Positions 1-10,614 are shown, counted from the first letter of the stretch. The stretch: DNA of 64,000 bases from Limnohabitans sp. Rim8 (GCF_945901735.1 NZ_CAMDLM010000010.1:46444-110443); one strand, 5' to 3'. Notes: generated from the sequence alone by a model not told the origin. Numbers and translations: made by a program.

Positions 1-473
1 GGGCGCAAGACCTTGATCGCCACCTCGCGCACCACGCCCCCCTTGCCGCGCAAAGTGGCAAAGTGCACTTGCGCGATCGAAGCGCTGGCCACAGGCTCGC
101 GCTCAAAAGTCTCGAAAATGTCATCCACTTTGCGGTTGAAAGCCCGCTCGATCGACGCCACCGCGATGGCCGAACTGAAAGGCGGCACCCGGTCTTGCAG
201 CTTGGCCAACTCCTCTGCGATATCGGGCGCGAGCAAGTCACGTCGCGTGGACAACACCTGGCCAAATTTCACAAAAATCGGGCCCAAGCGCTCAAGCGCT
301 TCACGCAGACGCACCGCACGGGGCGAGCGCAAGTCACGACCGACCGAGAGCACGCGGGCCAACAGGCGGATCCAGGGTTTTTGAAAGCTCGACAGCACCA
401 ACTCATCGAGGCCGTAGCGCAAGACAATGAAAACGATGAAAGCGCCTCGCCCGAAACGGCCCCAGCGCATCAT
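1..473 (-). CDS. ubiB: UbiB-family atypical kinase/ATPase, N-terminal part (runs off the window)
   Basis: The first 157 codons of a UbiB/ADCK-family protein, needed for ubiquinone biosynthesis at the inner membrane. The reverse strand reads [10 protein letters not shown] and then carries the family's KxGQ signature ([15 protein letters not shown]69 to Q72) and an ASIAQVH motif near residue 133. The start codon at 473 overlaps the ubiJ stop as ATGA, so the genes are probably translationally coupled. The gene continues beyond base 1, so the catalytic C-terminal part cannot be judged. The family assignment is firm from the KxGQ motif and from the ubiE/ubiJ context. Confidence 0.9.
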   Translation of the reverse strand, partial: MMRWGRFGRGAFIVFIVLRYGLDELVLSSFQKPWIRLLARVLSVGRDLRSPRAVRLREALERLGPIFVKFGQVLSTRRDLLAPDIAEELAKLQDRVPPFSSAIAVASIERAFNRKVDDIFETFEREPVASASIAQVHFATLRGKGGVVREVAIKVLR

Positions 474-1030
474 GCTGCGCTGCCCGCTCGCAGCCCGGCG
501 CCTGGCCGCTGGGCGACAAAACTGCGCAAAGCTGCCATGGCCTGCCTTGCGGATTGCGCCAGGGTGTGGGCTGGGGCGTCGCCGATCAGGCGGGCCAGAT
601 CCTCTTCGGCATCCCAGCGCACATGGTCGATCAACCAGTTGACCTCGGCAGCCAGTTGCACATCGCCTTCAACACGGACTTTAGGTTTGTCACCCCGGGC
701 CAACGCCGATGCGAGTGAGACAGGCGTTTCTTCGGTCACCGTGAGGCGCAGGTCAAAACCTTCAAAGCAGCCTCGCTCCAGCAATCCTGCAGGTGTTGGC
801 GTCAGTTGCAGTTGCATGCGCTCCCAGACCAGCTCGATGCGTTGCCCCTTTTGCCGAGCCAAGCGGGCCATGGCCTCAGGCTCGCTCATCAGCACATGGT
901 TTAGGAACAAAACAAGACGGTTGACGCCCTCGTCCACCACCCAAGCCGGAGGCTGGAAGTTGGCCGCAAGACGGTTGACTACATCGGGGAGAGCCTGAGT
1001 GGCCCATGAAAAAGGGGACTGTGTTGCCAT
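470..1030 (-). CDS. ubiJ: UbiJ, SCP2-domain accessory factor of ubiquinone biosynthesis
   Basis: A 186-residue protein with an SCP2-like lipid-binding region at about residues 25-120 and a helical, Ala-rich C-terminus ([20 protein letters not shown]). UbiJ works with UbiK in the soluble Ubi complex that handles hydrophobic ubiquinone intermediates. The assignment rests mainly on its place between ubiE and ubiB, together with length and domain layout. SCP2 sequences are weakly conserved, so it is somewhat less secure than its neighbours. It overlaps ubiB by 4 bases. Confidence 0.8.
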   Translation of the reverse strand: MATQSPFSWATQALPDVVNRLAANFQPPAWVVDEGVNRLVLFLNHVLMSEPEAMARLARQKGQRIELVWERMQLQLTPTPAGLLERGCFEGFDLRLTVTEETPVSLASALARGDKPKVRVEGDVQLAAEVNWLIDHVRWDAEEDLARLIGDAPAHTLAQSARQAMAALRSFVAQRPGAGLRAGSAA

Positions 1031-1078
1031 AGTCCCCGATTATTCCCGAAAGTACAGGCTACCCCAGAGGGGCGGGCT

Positions 1079-2086
1079 TTATTGCAGCGCTTGCACGCCA
1101 GCGACCAACCAGCCACCACCTTGCTTGGATTTGGTCATGTTCCAGACTTCACGGAATGGGCTGGGGCCGGAAGCCGCATCTTCGCGAATCATGCCGTTGA
1201 ACTCGACACTGGCCAGGTAGGCATCGGTCTGCTCTTCAATCCCTAAAAGCTGAGCCTCGAGCATGACCACTTCGGTCTTGTTGGGCTGGCCGGGGAACTG
1301 GGCTTCGCGCTCAGACAACTGGTTGCGAATTTCCAGCACCATGGTGTCGGTCATCATGGAACGCAGGGCGCTGATGTCTGAACGGTCCCAGGCGTCCTGC
1401 AAGGTCACGAAATTGCGCTTGGCGGCCGTCAAGAAGCTGTCCACGTCAAAGCCAGCGGGGATGCCCCAGGCCTCCGAACCACCCAAGCCAGAGCCAATGG
1501 CCGAACCGATCATGGAGCCGGTCGGTGCTGCAGCAGCAGAGCTGTCAAAACGGGTGTTTTGGCCTTCCCATGGGCGGGCAGAAGCGTCGTTGCCGACGTT
1601 TTGGGGACTGTATTGTTTGTATGTGGAAGGGTTTTCAGCCGAGGCACCCGCGCCTTGGTAAGCCAGACCTCCGTTGCCAGACGTCTGCGCAGAACCTCCT
1701 CGGCGGGCCCGCAAAATCATGCCAATCACGGCGATGACGGCGACGCCAATCAACAAAGCCATCAAGATGTTGCCAAAGGCTTCACCCATACCAAGTGAGC
1801 TGGCCAACCATGCCAAACCCAGGCCAGCAGCCAAGCCACCCAACATGGCGCCCCATGGGCGCTTGGGTGCAGCAGCGGCAGGCGCAGCACCGGGTTTGGC
1901 GGCGTTGGCAGGTGCCGCGTTTTGCGCAGGTGCAGCCGGTGTTTGGGGCGCGGCGTCGCGCTTGGTCACTTGGTTGGATTGCTGTCCGACAGACTTGCCG
2001 CCACCCATGCGGCGTGCAGCCTCGGCGTTCAAACTGCCCAAGGCCATCACGCCGGCGAGCATCAGGGTTACAAGTTTCCTGTTCAT
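1079..2086 (-). CDS. Tim44-like domain membrane/exported protein
   Basis: A 335-residue protein. Residues 1-23 form a signal peptide (MNRKLVTLMLAGVMALGSLNAEA), followed by a low-complexity Ala/Pro/Gln linker. Two hydrophobic segments come next (GAMLGGLAAGLGLAWLASSL and a GNILMALLIGVAVIAVIGMI-type helix). The C-terminal half (from about residue 205, FLTAAKRNFVTLQDAWDR) has the Tim44/MBA1 fold seen in the mitochondrial import motor and in bacterial homologues of unknown role. It sits between ubiE and ubiJ, so a link to membrane-associated ubiquinone synthesis is possible but unproven. Confidence 0.8.
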   Translation of the reverse strand: MNRKLVTLMLAGVMALGSLNAEAARRMGGGKSVGQQSNQVTKRDAAPQTPAAPAQNAAPANAAKPGAAPAAAAPKRPWGAMLGGLAAGLGLAWLASSLGMGEAFGNILMALLIGVAVIAVIGMILRARRGGSAQTSGNGGLAYQGAGASAENPSTYKQYSPQNVGNDASARPWEGQNTRFDSSAAAAPTGSMIGSAIGSGLGGSEAWGIPAGFDVDSFLTAAKRNFVTLQDAWDRSDISALRSMMTDTMVLEIRNQLSEREAQFPGQPNKTEVVMLEAQLLGIEEQTDAYLASVEFNGMIREDAASGPSPFREVWNMTKSKQGGGWLVAGVQALQ

Positions 2087-2121
2087 GGTATCTCCATCTC
2101 AGTAAATTCAGTTTTCAGGCT

Positions 2122-2853
2122 TCAACACTTGATGCCCATGTGTAAGGCTACCACCCCCGCCGACAAATTGTGAAAATCCACATGCCCAAATCCGGCATTT
2201 TTCATAAGGGTTTTCAGATCTTCCTGGCCAGGGTGCATCCGAATCGATTCGGCCAGGTAACGGTAACTGTCCGCGTCGCCTGCCACCAGTTTGCCCAAAG
2301 TGGGCAGGATCTTGAAACTGTACCAGTCGTAGGCTTTTTCAAGGGGCTTGGCCACCTTAGAAAACTCCAGCACCAGCAATTTGCCGCCGGGCTTGAGCAC
2401 GCGGCACATTTCCTTGAGCGCGACATCCTTGTGTGTCATGTTTCGCAGGCCAAAGGCCACGCTCACCACGTTGAAGTGGCCAGCCGGGAACGGCAATTTT
2501 TCTGCGTCACACACCAGCGTGGGCAAGGCCAGGCCTTGGTCGACCAAGCGGTCACGCCCGGTGCAAAGCATGGCTTCGTTGATGTCGGTGTGCACCACAC
2601 GGCCTGTGGCGCCGACTTTTTTGGCAAACGCCATGGCCAAGTCGCCCGTGCCGCCTGCGATGTCCAGCACTTGGTCGCCCTCTTTCAGGTTGGCCACCTG
2701 CACGGTGTAAGCCTTCCAAAGGCGGTGCAGACCCATGGACATCAGGTCGTTCATGACATCGTATTTGGACGCGACCGAATCGAACACGCCACGCACATGC
2801 TTGGCTTTTTCGGTCTCGTCGACGGTTTTGAAACCAAAGTGAGTGGAACTCAT
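2122..2853 (-). CDS. ubiE: Ubiquinone/menaquinone C-methyltransferase UbiE
   Basis: A class I SAM-dependent methyltransferase that C-methylates the demethoxy-quinol ring. It starts [13 protein letters not shown], the usual UbiE N-terminus. I chose this ATG (2853) over an upstream GTG that would overlap the DUF971 gene. Visible features are [21 protein letters not shown] motif [17 protein letters not shown], and the terminal [15 protein letters not shown]. Length is 243 residues, against about 250 for the family. It is the first ubi gene of a minus-strand cluster followed by the Tim44-domain gene, ubiJ and ubiB. Confidence 0.95.
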   Translation of the reverse strand: MSSTHFGFKTVDETEKAKHVRGVFDSVASKYDVMNDLMSMGLHRLWKAYTVQVANLKEGDQVLDIAGGTGDLAMAFAKKVGATGRVVHTDINEAMLCTGRDRLVDQGLALPTLVCDAEKLPFPAGHFNVVSVAFGLRNMTHKDVALKEMCRVLKPGGKLLVLEFSKVAKPLEKAYDWYSFKILPTLGKLVAGDADSYRYLAESIRMHPGQEDLKTLMKNAGFGHVDFHNLSAGVVALHMGIKC

Positions 2854-2863
2854 GCCAACTTTC

Positions 2864-3283
2864 TCAATGTTTGTGACCACAGCTGCCGCCCGCTGAGGCT
2901 TCGATCATGGGCGCGTCCCGGCTCATGCCCGCGGCTTGCAGGCGGTCTTCGTACTGTTTCCAGAGAGCGGCTGCCTGGTCGCCCAGAAAGTACAGGTATT
3001 CCCAGGTGAATAGGCCCGATTCATGACCATCCGTGAAGGTGGGTTTCACGGCGTAATTGCCCACAGGTTCGATCCCGGCAATGCCCACTTCGCGCTTGCC
3101 GGTTTGCAGCACCTCTTGGCCCGGGCCGTGGCCTTGCACCTCGGCCGAGGGCGAGTACACGCGCATCAGCTCGAAAGGAATGCGGAACTGCGCCCCGTCA
3201 GAAAACCCGATTTCCAGCACCCGGGTCTGACCATGCAGGGTCAGCGACTCGGGGTGGGGCATGTCTTTTTTCAATCCGGCCAT
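2864..3283 (-). CDS. DUF971 (gamma-butyrobetaine hydroxylase-like N-terminal domain) protein
   Basis: A 139-residue single-domain protein of the DUF971/GBBH-like_N family ([31 protein letters not shown] ... [26 protein letters not shown]). The domain binds zinc and occurs alone in many proteobacteria or next to Fe-S cluster proteins. The C-terminus ends Cys-Gly-His-Lys-His, a possible extra metal ligand set. It lies 16 nt after the large oxidoreductase gene and just before ubiE, so it probably shares their transcript. No enzymatic role is established for stand-alone copies. Confidence 0.88.
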   Translation of the reverse strand: MAGLKKDMPHPESLTLHGQTRVLEIGFSDGAQFRIPFELMRVYSPSAEVQGHGPGQEVLQTGKREVGIAGIEPVGNYAVKPTFTDGHESGLFTWEYLYFLGDQAAALWKQYEDRLQAAGMSRDAPMIEASAGGSCGHKH

Positions 3284-3299
3284 CTTGTTCTTTCAGGGG

Positions 3300-6200
3300 T
3301 TAAACCAGCACGCGCTCGATGCCGCCCGCATTGGCCGCACTGACGTATTCAGGCATCCACGCTTCACCCAGAATGTGCTTGGCCATCTCGACCACGATGT
3401 AGTCGGCTTCGAGCAGGCCATTTTTCATGTCGTCGCCAAAGCGCGACAAGCCTTGAAGGCAGCTGGGGCAGCTGGTCAGGATTTTCACATTCGCCTGCGG
3501 GGCCAGCGCGCCACTGTTACGCAAAGCGGCCTCCCCCTTGAGCAGCTCTTCTTCCTTGCGAAAGCGCACCTGGGTCGAAATATCCGGGCGCGACACGCCC
3601 AAAGTGCCCGATTCGCCGCAGCAGCGTTTGCTCTCGATCACGTTGTCACCCATCAGCGCCTTCACGGTCTTCATAGGCTCTTGCATCTTCATGGGCGTGT
3701 GGCAAGGGTCGTGGTAAAGGTAAGCGCCGCCTGCGTCCAGCTTCATGCCTTTTTCCAGCAAGAACTCGTGGATGTCAATGATGCGGCAGCCGGGGAAAAT
3801 TTTGTCGAACTCGTAGCCTTGTAACTGGTCATAACAGGTGCCGCAGCTCACCACCACAGTCTTGATGTCCAGGTAATTGAGCGTGTTGGCCACGCGGTGG
3901 AACAGCACGCGGTTGTCGGTGATGATCTTTTCGGCCTTGTCGAACTGGCCCGAGCCTTTTTGCGGGTAACCGCAGCACAGGTAGCCCGGTGGCAACACGG
4001 TTTGCACCCCCACATGCCAGAGCATAGCTTGGGTGGCCAGGCCCACTTGGCTGAACAGGCGCTCGGAGCCACAACCGGGGAAGTAAAACACCGCCTCAGT
4101 CTCTGACGTGGTGGTCTGGGGGTTGCGAATGATGGGGACGTAATCGTTGTCTTCGATGTCCAACAGGGCGCGCGCTGTCTTTTTGGGCAAGTTGCCAGGC
4201 ATCTTCTTGTTGATGAAGTGGATCACCTGCTCTTTGATGGGCGCCGTGCCCACCGAAGCGGGCGGTGCGCTGGTTTGCTTGCGGGCCACGCCTTTGAGCA
4301 AGCCAGCCACAAAGCGCTGCGCCCGCATCCCCACATCGACCATGGCCAAGCGCGCGAGCTTGATGGTTTCGGGGTTGGTGGCGTTCAGCATGAACATGGC
4401 CGCCGCATTACCGGGCCGGAAACTCTTTTGTCCCATCTTGCGCAGCAAGTTGCGCATGTTCATCGACACCTCGCCAAAGTCAATGTTCACCGGGCAAGGC
4501 GACAGACACTTGTGGCACACGGTGCAGTGGTCGGCCACGTCTTCAAACTCTTGCCAGTGCTTGATCGAGATGCCCCGGCGGGTTTGCTCTTCGTAAAGGA
4601 ACGCCTCGACCAACAAGGAGGTGGCCAGGATTTTGTTGCGCGGGCTGTACAGCAAATTGGCACGCGGCACATGCGTGGCACATACGGGTTTGCACTTGCC
4701 GCAGCGCAGGCAGTCTTTCACGCTGGCCGCAATGGCGCCAATGTCCGACTGCTGCATGATCAGCGACTCGTGGCCCATCAGGCCAAAGCTGGGGGTGTAG
4801 GCGTGCGTCAAGTCGGCGGCGTGCACATCGTTGCCCAAGCCCGTCAGGGCCGCGCCGCGCAGCAGCTTGCCTTTGTTGAAACGCCCTTCGGGGTCCACCT
4901 TGGCTTTGTATGCCGTGAAGTTGGCCAGCTCGGCATCGGTCAAAAACTCCAGCTTGGTGATGCCAATGCCGTGCTCTCCAGAAATGACGCCGTCCAGGCT
5001 GCGCGCCAACACCATGATGCGGGCGACCGCTTCGTGCGCGGTTTGCAGCATCTCGTAGTTGTCACTGTTCACGGGGATGTTGGTGTGCACATTGCCGTCA
5101 CCGGCGTGCATGTGCAGCGCCACCCACACGCGGCCCTTGAGCACGCGCTGGTGGATGGCCGTGACCTCGTTCAGGATCGGCAAAAAGGCCGAGCCCGAAA
5201 AGATGTTCTGGAAGGCCGGGCGGATTTGTGTCTTCCAGCTGGCGCGCAAAGTGTGTTCTTGCAACTGGGGGAACAGCGCGTCCACATCGGTCAACCAACC
5301 TTGCCACTGTGCCTGCACCTCGCGCACCACCGTAAGGGCTTGCGCCACGCGGTCTTCCAGCAGCTCGGCCGACGGGATGTCGTTGGCATCGTCTTGCTTG
5401 CCCAAAGGCAGGTTGCCCCGCTCCAAAAAGGCTTCGATTTCGCGGCACAGCTTGAGCTTGTTGCGCAGGCTCAGCTCGATGTTGATGCGCTCGATGCCAT
5501 CGGTGTACTCGGCCATGCGCGGCAACGGAATCACCACATCTTCGTTGACCTTGAAGGCGTTGGTGTGGCGCGAAATGGCCGCTGTTTTCTTGCGGTCCAA
5601 CCAGAACTTTTTGCGCGCTTCGGGGCTGATGGCAATAAAGCCTTCGCCACTGCGCGAATTGGCGATGCGCACGATCTCGGATGTGGCCTTGGCCACGTCG
5701 TCGGCGTTGTCACCAGCGATGTCGCCGATCAAGACCATCTTGGGGAATCCGCCGCGCTTGGACTTGGTGGAATAACCCACGGCGCGCAAATAGCGGTCGT
5801 CCAAGTGCTCAAGACCCGCCATCACGGTGCCGGTGCGTTTTTGCTCGGCAAACATGAAGTCTTTGATCTCGACGATGCTGGGCACCGCCTCGCGGGCGTG
5901 GCCAAAGAACTCCATGCACACCGTGCGGGTGTGCGTGGGCATGCGGTGCATGACCCAGCGGGCGCTGGTGATCAGGCCGTCGCAGCCTTCTTTTTGCACA
6001 CCCGGCAAGCCGGAGAGGAATTTGTCGGTCACGTCCTTGCCCAAGCCTTCTTTGCGAAAGGTTTTGCCGGGAATCACCAGGGTTTCGGTGCGGATCGGGG
6101 TCTTGCCGTCGGCTTTGAAATAACGCAGCTCAAACGTGGCGACTTCGGCGTCGTGGATCTTGCCCATGTTGTGGTCCATGCGCACCACGTCCAGCCATTC

Positions 6201-7178
6201 AGCGTCAGGGGTGACCATGCGCCAGCTGGCCAGGTTGTCCAGAGCCGTGCCCCAAAGCACCGCCTTTTTGCCACCCGCGTTCATGGCGATGTTGCCGCCA
6301 ATGCAACTGGCTTCAGCCGAAGTCGGGTCGACGGCAAACACAAAACCACCGCGCTCGGCCGCATCGGCCACGCGCTGTGTGACCACCCCGGCTTCGGTCC
6401 AGATGGTGGGAATCGGGTGGGCCACGCCGGGCAGGTCGAACATCTCGAGCTCGGTCATGGCTTCGAGCTTTTCGGTGTTCATCACCGCGCTCTTCCAGGT
6501 CAATGGAATAGCGCCACCGGTGTAGCCCGTGCCGCCGCCACGGGGCACGATGGTCAGGCCCAGGTCAATACAGCCCTTGACCAGCCCCGCCATTTCTTCT
6601 TCGGTGTCGGGCGTCAGCACCACAAAAGGGTATTCCACGCGCCAATCGGTGGCGTCGGTCACATGGCTCACGCGCGACAGGCCGTCGAACTTGATGTTGT
6701 CTTTGGCCGTCAAGCGGCCCAGCGTCTTTTGCACCTGGCTGCGCAACTTGGCCATGCGGCCAAAGCGCTCATTGAACTGCGTCACGGCCTGGGTGGCCAT
6801 GGCCAGCAATTGGCCGACCAAGGCGTCGCGGGCGGCGTCCACACTTGGGGTGCGGCGCTTTTGCACCTCGCCCAGACGGTGTTGCAAGGCCTCGACCAGC
6901 AGTTTGCGGCGTGCCGGGTTGTCCAGCAGGTCGTCTTGCAAATAAGGGTTGCGCTCGACCACCCAAATGTCGCCCAGCACTTCGTACAACATCCGAGCAG
7001 ATCGACCCGTACCGCGTTCCTGGCGCAACTGGTTCAGCAGATCCCAAGCCGAATCGCCCAGCAAGCGCAGCACGATTTCGCGATCTGAAAAGCTGGTGTA
7101 GTTGTAAGGAATTTCGCGCAAGCGCGGCGCATCGGCGTCGGCTTGCATTAAATGTAGGAGCGTGGTGGGTGCATTCAT
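3300..7178 (-). CDS. Large fused FAD-linked oxidase and Fe-S oxidoreductase (D-lactate dehydrogenase/GlcD-GlcF type, DUF3683)
   Basis: A 1292-residue fusion. The N-terminal ~170 residues match the DUF3683 extension. An FAD-binding PCMH domain follows ([33 protein letters not shown]), then a FAD-oxidase C-terminal domain ([33 protein letters not shown]). A two-cluster ferredoxin module comes next ([11 protein letters not shown] and [12 protein letters not shown]), ending with two CCG domains ([10 protein letters not shown]...YLCCGYP and YHDPCHTP...[11 protein letters not shown]). This is the architecture of D-2-hydroxyacid dehydrogenases that pass electrons to the quinone pool. The true substrate (D-lactate, glycolate or other) cannot be read from sequence. 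It is head-to-head with ugpB across a 270-bp control region. Confidence 0.9.
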   Translation of the reverse strand: MNAPTTLLHLMQADADAPRLREIPYNYTSFSDREIVLRLLGDSAWDLLNQLRQERGTGRSARMLYEVLGDIWVVERNPYLQDDLLDNPARRKLLVEALQHRLGEVQKRRTPSVDAARDALVGQLLAMATQAVTQFNERFGRMAKLRSQVQKTLGRLTAKDNIKFDGLSRVSHVTDATDWRVEYPFVVLTPDTEEEMAGLVKGCIDLGLTIVPRGGGTGYTGGAIPLTWKSAVMNTEKLEAMTELEMFDLPGVAHPIPTIWTEAGVVTQRVADAAERGGFVFAVDPTSAEASCIGGNIAMNAGGKKAVLWGTALDNLASWRMVTPDAEWLDVVRMDHNMGKIHDAEVATFELRYFKADGKTPIRTETLVIPGKTFRKEGLGKDVTDKFLSGLPGVQKEGCDGLITSARWVMHRMPTHTRTVCMEFFGHAREAVPSIVEIKDFMFAEQKRTGTVMAGLEHLDDRYLRAVGYSTKSKRGGFPKMVLIGDIAGDNADDVAKATSEIVRIANSRSGEGFIAISPEARKKFWLDRKKTAAISRHTNAFKVNEDVVIPLPRMAEYTDGIERINIELSLRNKLKLCREIEAFLERGNLPLGKQDDANDIPSAELLEDRVAQALTVVREVQAQWQGWLTDVDALFPQLQEHTLRASWKTQIRPAFQNIFSGSAFLPILNEVTAIHQRVLKGRVWVALHMHAGDGNVHTNIPVNSDNYEMLQTAHEAVARIMVLARSLDGVISGEHGIGITKLEFLTDAELANFTAYKAKVDPEGRFNKGKLLRGAALTGLGNDVHAADLTHAYTPSFGLMGHESLIMQQSDIGAIAASVKDCLRCGKCKPVCATHVPRANLLYSPRNKILATSLLVEAFLYEEQTRRGISIKHWQEFEDVADHCTVCHKCLSPCPVNIDFGEVSMNMRNLLRKMGQKSFRPGNAAAMFMLNATNPETIKLARLAMVDVGMRAQRFVAGLLKGVARKQTSAPPASVGTAPIKEQVIHFINKKMPGNLPKKTARALLDIEDNDYVPIIRNPQTTTSETEAVFYFPGCGSERLFSQVGLATQAMLWHVGVQTVLPPGYLCCGYPQKGSGQFDKAEKIITDNRVLFHRVANTLNYLDIKTVVVSCGTCYDQLQGYEFDKIFPGCRIIDIHEFLLEKGMKLDAGGAYLYHDPCHTPMKMQEPMKTVKALMGDNVIESKRCCGESGTLGVSRPDISTQVRFRKEEELLKGEAALRNSGALAPQANVKILTSCPSCLQGLSRFGDDMKNGLLEADYIVVEMAKHILGEAWMPEYVSAANAGGIERVLV

Positions 7179-7359
7179 GGGTGTGGCGCAGTCAAAGGCG
7201 TCGTTGATGACGCTGTCAGCCAGACCCGGGAAAGTGTCATATATTGGCTGAAGTCAGATGTTACCGCAGCGCAACAATCACGCGCAGAGGGTGGGGGCAC
7301 ACAACAGAATTATGGTCTGTGTTAGCCTCAAGTCACGAAAACTCTTGATCTTCATAGAG

Positions 7360-7377
7360 CATTCACATTTTTGTCAT
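7360..7377 (+). promoter_or_regulatory. Possible PhoB (Pho) box upstream of ugpB
   Basis: The 18-bp stretch CATTCACATTTTTGTCAT fits the two 7-bp half-sites plus AT-rich 4-bp spacer of a Pho box (CTGTCAT-N4-CTGTCAT). The second half matches 6 of 7 and the first 4 of 7. A TTTAAA/TAAAAA sequence 8-10 bases downstream could be the -10 element, as in PhoB-activated promoters that lack a good -35. ugp operons are PhoB-controlled in enterobacteria, which gives the match meaning. By sequence alone it is a moderate hit. Confidence 0.4.
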
Positions 7378-7449
7378 TAACAAGGTTTAAAAACTGCGAT
7401 CGGATCAATTCATCTCGAATTGTTGATGTCAGCACCTTTTGGAACACCC

Positions 7450-8754
7450 ATGAAACTGAGAAATACACTCACATCAATGGCTCTGGCTTTGACAGCCTTG
7501 AGCGCACAAGCACAAACTGAAATCCAAATGTGGCACTCTATGAGTGGTGCATTGGGTGAATGGGTCAACGGCCTTGCCAACAGCTATAACCAGTCACAAA
7601 AGGATTACAAAGTTGTTCCAGTTTTTAAAGGCAACTACGACGAATCCATGACGGCAGCGATGGCTGCATTTCGTGGCGGCAATGCACCCCATGTTTTGCA
7701 AGTCTTTGAGGTGGGCACTGCCACCATGATGTACAGCAAGGGTGCCATCGTGCCCGTGGCCAAGGTCATGAAAGATGCTGGTTACAAATTCGACCCCTCG
7801 GTCTACATTCCTGCTGTGGCCGGTTACTACACCGCACCCAATGGCGACATCCAAAGTTTGCCTTTCAACAGCTCAACACCCGTATTCTGGTACAACAAAG
7901 ACGCTTTTAAAGCCGCCGGCCTGGATCCTGAGTCTCCACCCAAAACTTGGACTGAGTTGACTTTGGCTGCAAGCAAACTCAAAGCCAGTGGACACAAATG
8001 CCCCTTCACAACAGCATGGCAAACTTGGGTTCACTTGGAAACATTCTCCGCCTGGCATGACGTTGAATTTGCCACGCAGCGCAACGGATTCAAGGGCCTC
8101 AATGCCCGCCTGAACGTCACAACGCCCCTGCATGTGCGCCACATTGAGAACCTGGCCAACATGTCTGCCAATGGTTTGTTTGTCTACAAAGGCCGTGCTG
8201 GTGCTGCAGGAGCAACCTTTGAGTCTGGTGAGTGCGCCATGTACACCAACTCTTCGGCCGCCTATGCGGGCATCAAGCGCAATGCAAAATTTGCGTTTGG
8301 TGTTAGCACATTGCCTTATTACCCTGATGTCAAAGGCGCCCCCCAAAACACCATCATTGGCGGTGCCAGCCTTTGGGTCATGGCCGGCAAAAATTCAAAT
8401 GAATACAAAGGTGTTGCTGGATTTTTTGATCACCTTTCCAAAACCGATGTCCAAGCAAAGTCTCATCAAGACACCGGCTATCTTCCCATCACCACAGCTG
8501 CGTACCAGGCCACAGAAAAATCGGGTTTTTACAAACAAAACCCAGGCACAGATGTTTCAGTGACCCAGATGGTTCGCAAGACAACGGATCGCTCACAGGG
8601 CATCCGTTTGGGCAACTTCGTTCAAATTCGCACCATCATGGATGAGGAATTGGAACAAGTCTGGTCGGGCAAAAAGAGCCCCAAAGACGGTCTTGAGGCC
8701 ATCAAAAAGCGCGGTGACGAGTTGTTGGTGCGTTTCGAGAACGCCAACCGCTGA
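7450..8754 (+). CDS. ugpB: sn-Glycerol-3-phosphate ABC transporter, periplasmic binding protein UgpB
   Basis: A periplasmic solute-binding protein (family 1) of the glycerol-3-phosphate/glycerophosphodiester importer. I start it at MKLRNTLTSM, which begins a Sec signal peptide ending ALSAQA; GGAACACCC precedes it. An upstream in-frame codon would add ten residues before the signal and is rejected. The mature protein begins EIQMWHSMSGALGEWVN, as in UgpB. The 434-residue length matches E. coli UgpB (438). It is the first gene of ugpBAECQ and is followed by an attenuator-like hairpin. Confidence 0.95.
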   Translation: MKLRNTLTSMALALTALSAQAQTEIQMWHSMSGALGEWVNGLANSYNQSQKDYKVVPVFKGNYDESMTAAMAAFRGGNAPHVLQVFEVGTATMMYSKGAIVPVAKVMKDAGYKFDPSVYIPAVAGYYTAPNGDIQSLPFNSSTPVFWYNKDAFKAAGLDPESPPKTWTELTLAASKLKASGHKCPFTTAWQTWVHLETFSAWHDVEFATQRNGFKGLNARLNVTTPLHVRHIENLANMSANGLFVYKGRAGAAGATFESGECAMYTNSSAAYAGIKRNAKFAFGVSTLPYYPDVKGAPQNTIIGGASLWVMAGKNSNEYKGVAGFFDHLSKTDVQAKSHQDTGYLPITTAAYQATEKSGFYKQNPGTDVSVTQMVRKTTDRSQGIRLGNFVQIRTIMDEELEQVWSGKKSPKDGLEAIKKRGDELLVRFENANR

Positions 8755-8779
8755 CGTTTAAGCCGAATTTCGGCATGAG

Positions 8780-8814
8780 CCCGACTTGCGTTTGTTCGCA
8801 AGTTGGGTTTTTTT
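8780..8814 (+). terminator. Intrinsic terminator/attenuator between ugpB and ugpA
   Basis: An 11-bp stem (8780-8790 with 8797-8807, one G-T pair), a 6-nt loop TTTGTT and seven consecutive Ts. It lies 25 nt after the ugpB stop and before ugpA. It would let most transcripts end after the binding-protein gene, giving excess UgpB over the membrane subunits. Confidence 0.75.
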
Positions 8815-8839
8815 CTTGGCAAAAAGTCGGCGTGTTTTC

Positions 8840-9727
8840 ATGACATTTGAAAAAAGAGTCCGTTTTCGATCCTCTTGGCTCCCTTGGGCTTTGGTTGCAC
8901 CGCAGTTGCTGGTGGTGGTGCTGTTCTTTTTCTGGCCTGCGGGGCAAGCTTTGCTGGAAAGCGTGTACGAGTCAGACGCATTCGGCATGAGTTCCACTTT
9001 CGTCGGATTGGACAACTTCAAACGTCTTTTTGCGGACGAAACCTACCTTCAATCCTTTTGGACGACCGCCATTTTTTCAATATGGGTGGCGGGTTGTGGT
9101 CTCACCATCGCACTGCTTTTGGCAGTCATGGCCGACCGCATTGTTCACGGTGGTCTTTTTTACAAAACATCCTTGATCGTTCCCTATGCCATCGCACCTG
9201 CAGTGGTGGGCGTTTTATGGGTCTTCATGTTCACGCCCTCGATGGGGGTGGTCAGCCATGCATTAAAGCAAGCGGGTGTGGATTGGAATCATCTGCTCAA
9301 CAGCACGCACGCCATGACCTTGATAGTCACAGCCGCTGTCTGGAAGCAGATTTCCTACAACTTCTTGTTTTTTCTGGCGGCTTTGCAATCGGTCCCTAAA
9401 AGTCTGCTGGAAGCCGCCGCCATCGATGGCGCGGGCCCTTGGATGCGCTTTTGGACCATTCAGTTGCCACTGATCACGCCCACGGCGTTCTTCTTGTTGG
9501 TGGTCAATATCGTTTATGCATTTTTTGACACCTTCGCCATCATTGATGCCACCACCAGTGGTGGGCCTGGCAAAGACACGGCCATTTTGGTTTACAAGGT
9601 GTACCAAGACGGTTTCAAGGCCATGGATTTGGGGGGGTCAGCAGCCCAGTCCGTGGTTTTGATGGCCATTGTGATTGCGCTCACGGTTCTGCAATTTCGT
9701 TACATCGAAAAACGCGTCAACTACTGA
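8840..9727 (+). CDS. ugpA: Glycerol-3-phosphate ABC transporter permease UgpA
   Basis: An inner-membrane permease of 295 residues, the same length as E. coli UgpA, starting [13 protein letters not shown]. It has six predicted membrane segments (for example [21 protein letters not shown] near the N-terminus). The EAA loop reads [26 protein letters not shown] and contacts UgpC. No strong ribosome-binding site precedes the start, and the intrinsic hairpin upstream should reduce its expression relative to ugpB. Confidence 0.95.
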   Translation: MTFEKRVRFRSSWLPWALVAPQLLVVVLFFFWPAGQALLESVYESDAFGMSSTFVGLDNFKRLFADETYLQSFWTTAIFSIWVAGCGLTIALLLAVMADRIVHGGLFYKTSLIVPYAIAPAVVGVLWVFMFTPSMGVVSHALKQAGVDWNHLLNSTHAMTLIVTAAVWKQISYNFLFFLAALQSVPKSLLEAAAIDGAGPWMRFWTIQLPLITPTAFFLLVVNIVYAFFDTFAIIDATTSGGPGKDTAILVYKVYQDGFKAMDLGGSAAQSVVLMAIVIALTVLQFRYIEKRVNY

Positions 9728-9746
9728 TATTCATTGGCATCCATTC

Positions 9747-10604
9747 ATGATCGAACGACGTCCTCTGGCTACTTTTCTATCCCACCTGATCGTGCTGGCG
9801 GGTGTTCTGATCGTGGCCTTTCCCGTGGTGCTTGCCTTGGTCGCGACCACCCAGACCAGCGAGCAAATCGTCCAGAATTTCCCCATGTCCATGGTCCCTG
9901 GCGACAATCTATGGGCGAGCTTTCACCAGGCCTTGTTCGGCGGTCAAACGGCCAAAGGCAACACATTGCCCGCGGTGGCACCGATGTTGTGGGTGAGCTT
10001 GGTCAGTGCCGTCATCATTTCCTTTGGAAAAATTGCCATTTCACTGCTGTCAGCATTTGCCATTGTTTATTTCCGCTTCCCTTTTCGCAATCTGATTTTC
10101 TGGATGATTTTCATCACCCTGATGTTGCCTGTTGAGGTGCGCATCTTGCCTACCTATGCGGTGGTGTCGTCTCTGGGCATGCTGGACACCTATGCGGGCT
10201 TGACTTTGCCTCTGATCGCCTCAGCAACCGCCACCTTTTTATTTCGTCAGTTCTTTCTGACCGTCCCAGACGAGTTGGTGGAAGCAGCACGCATGGATGG
10301 CGCCGGCCCCATGCGATTTTTTCTGGACATTTTGTTGCCCCTTTCGCGCACTTCGATCGCCGCTTTGTTCGTGATCCAGTTCATCTACGGCTGGAACCAG
10401 TACCTCTGGCCACTGTTGGTGACCACAACTGAAGACATGTACCCCATCGTCATGGGTATCAGACGCTTGATGGCGGGTGGCGATGCATCCACCGAATGGA
10501 ACGTGGTCATGGCCACCGCCATTTTGGCCATGCTGCCCCCGGCGCTGGTCGTGATCCTGATGCAAAAATGGTTCGTCAAGGGCCTGGTTGATACGGAAAA
10601 ATAA
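9747..10604 (+). CDS. ugpE: Glycerol-3-phosphate ABC transporter permease UgpE
   Basis: The second permease subunit (285 residues; about 281 in E. coli). It begins [20 protein letters not shown], with six predicted membrane helices. The EAA motif [26 protein letters not shown] docks to the UgpC ATPase. The start lies 19 nt after the ugpA stop. An in-frame upstream extension overlapping ugpA is not supported. Confidence 0.95.
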   Translation: MIERRPLATFLSHLIVLAGVLIVAFPVVLALVATTQTSEQIVQNFPMSMVPGDNLWASFHQALFGGQTAKGNTLPAVAPMLWVSLVSAVIISFGKIAISLLSAFAIVYFRFPFRNLIFWMIFITLMLPVEVRILPTYAVVSSLGMLDTYAGLTLPLIASATATFLFRQFFLTVPDELVEAARMDGAGPMRFFLDILLPLSRTSIAALFVIQFIYGWNQYLWPLLVTTTEDMYPIVMGIRRLMAGGDASTEWNVVMATAILAMLPPALVVILMQKWFVKGLVDTEK

Positions 10605-10614
10605 ATACCTCCTC

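Noticed and set aside
4218..7088. A 956-codon open frame on the plus strand opposite the large oxidoreductase gene
   Set aside because: It is the antisense shadow of a well-supported protein; its product is rich in His, Gln, Gly and Arg with no domain, typical of the complement of GC-biased codons.
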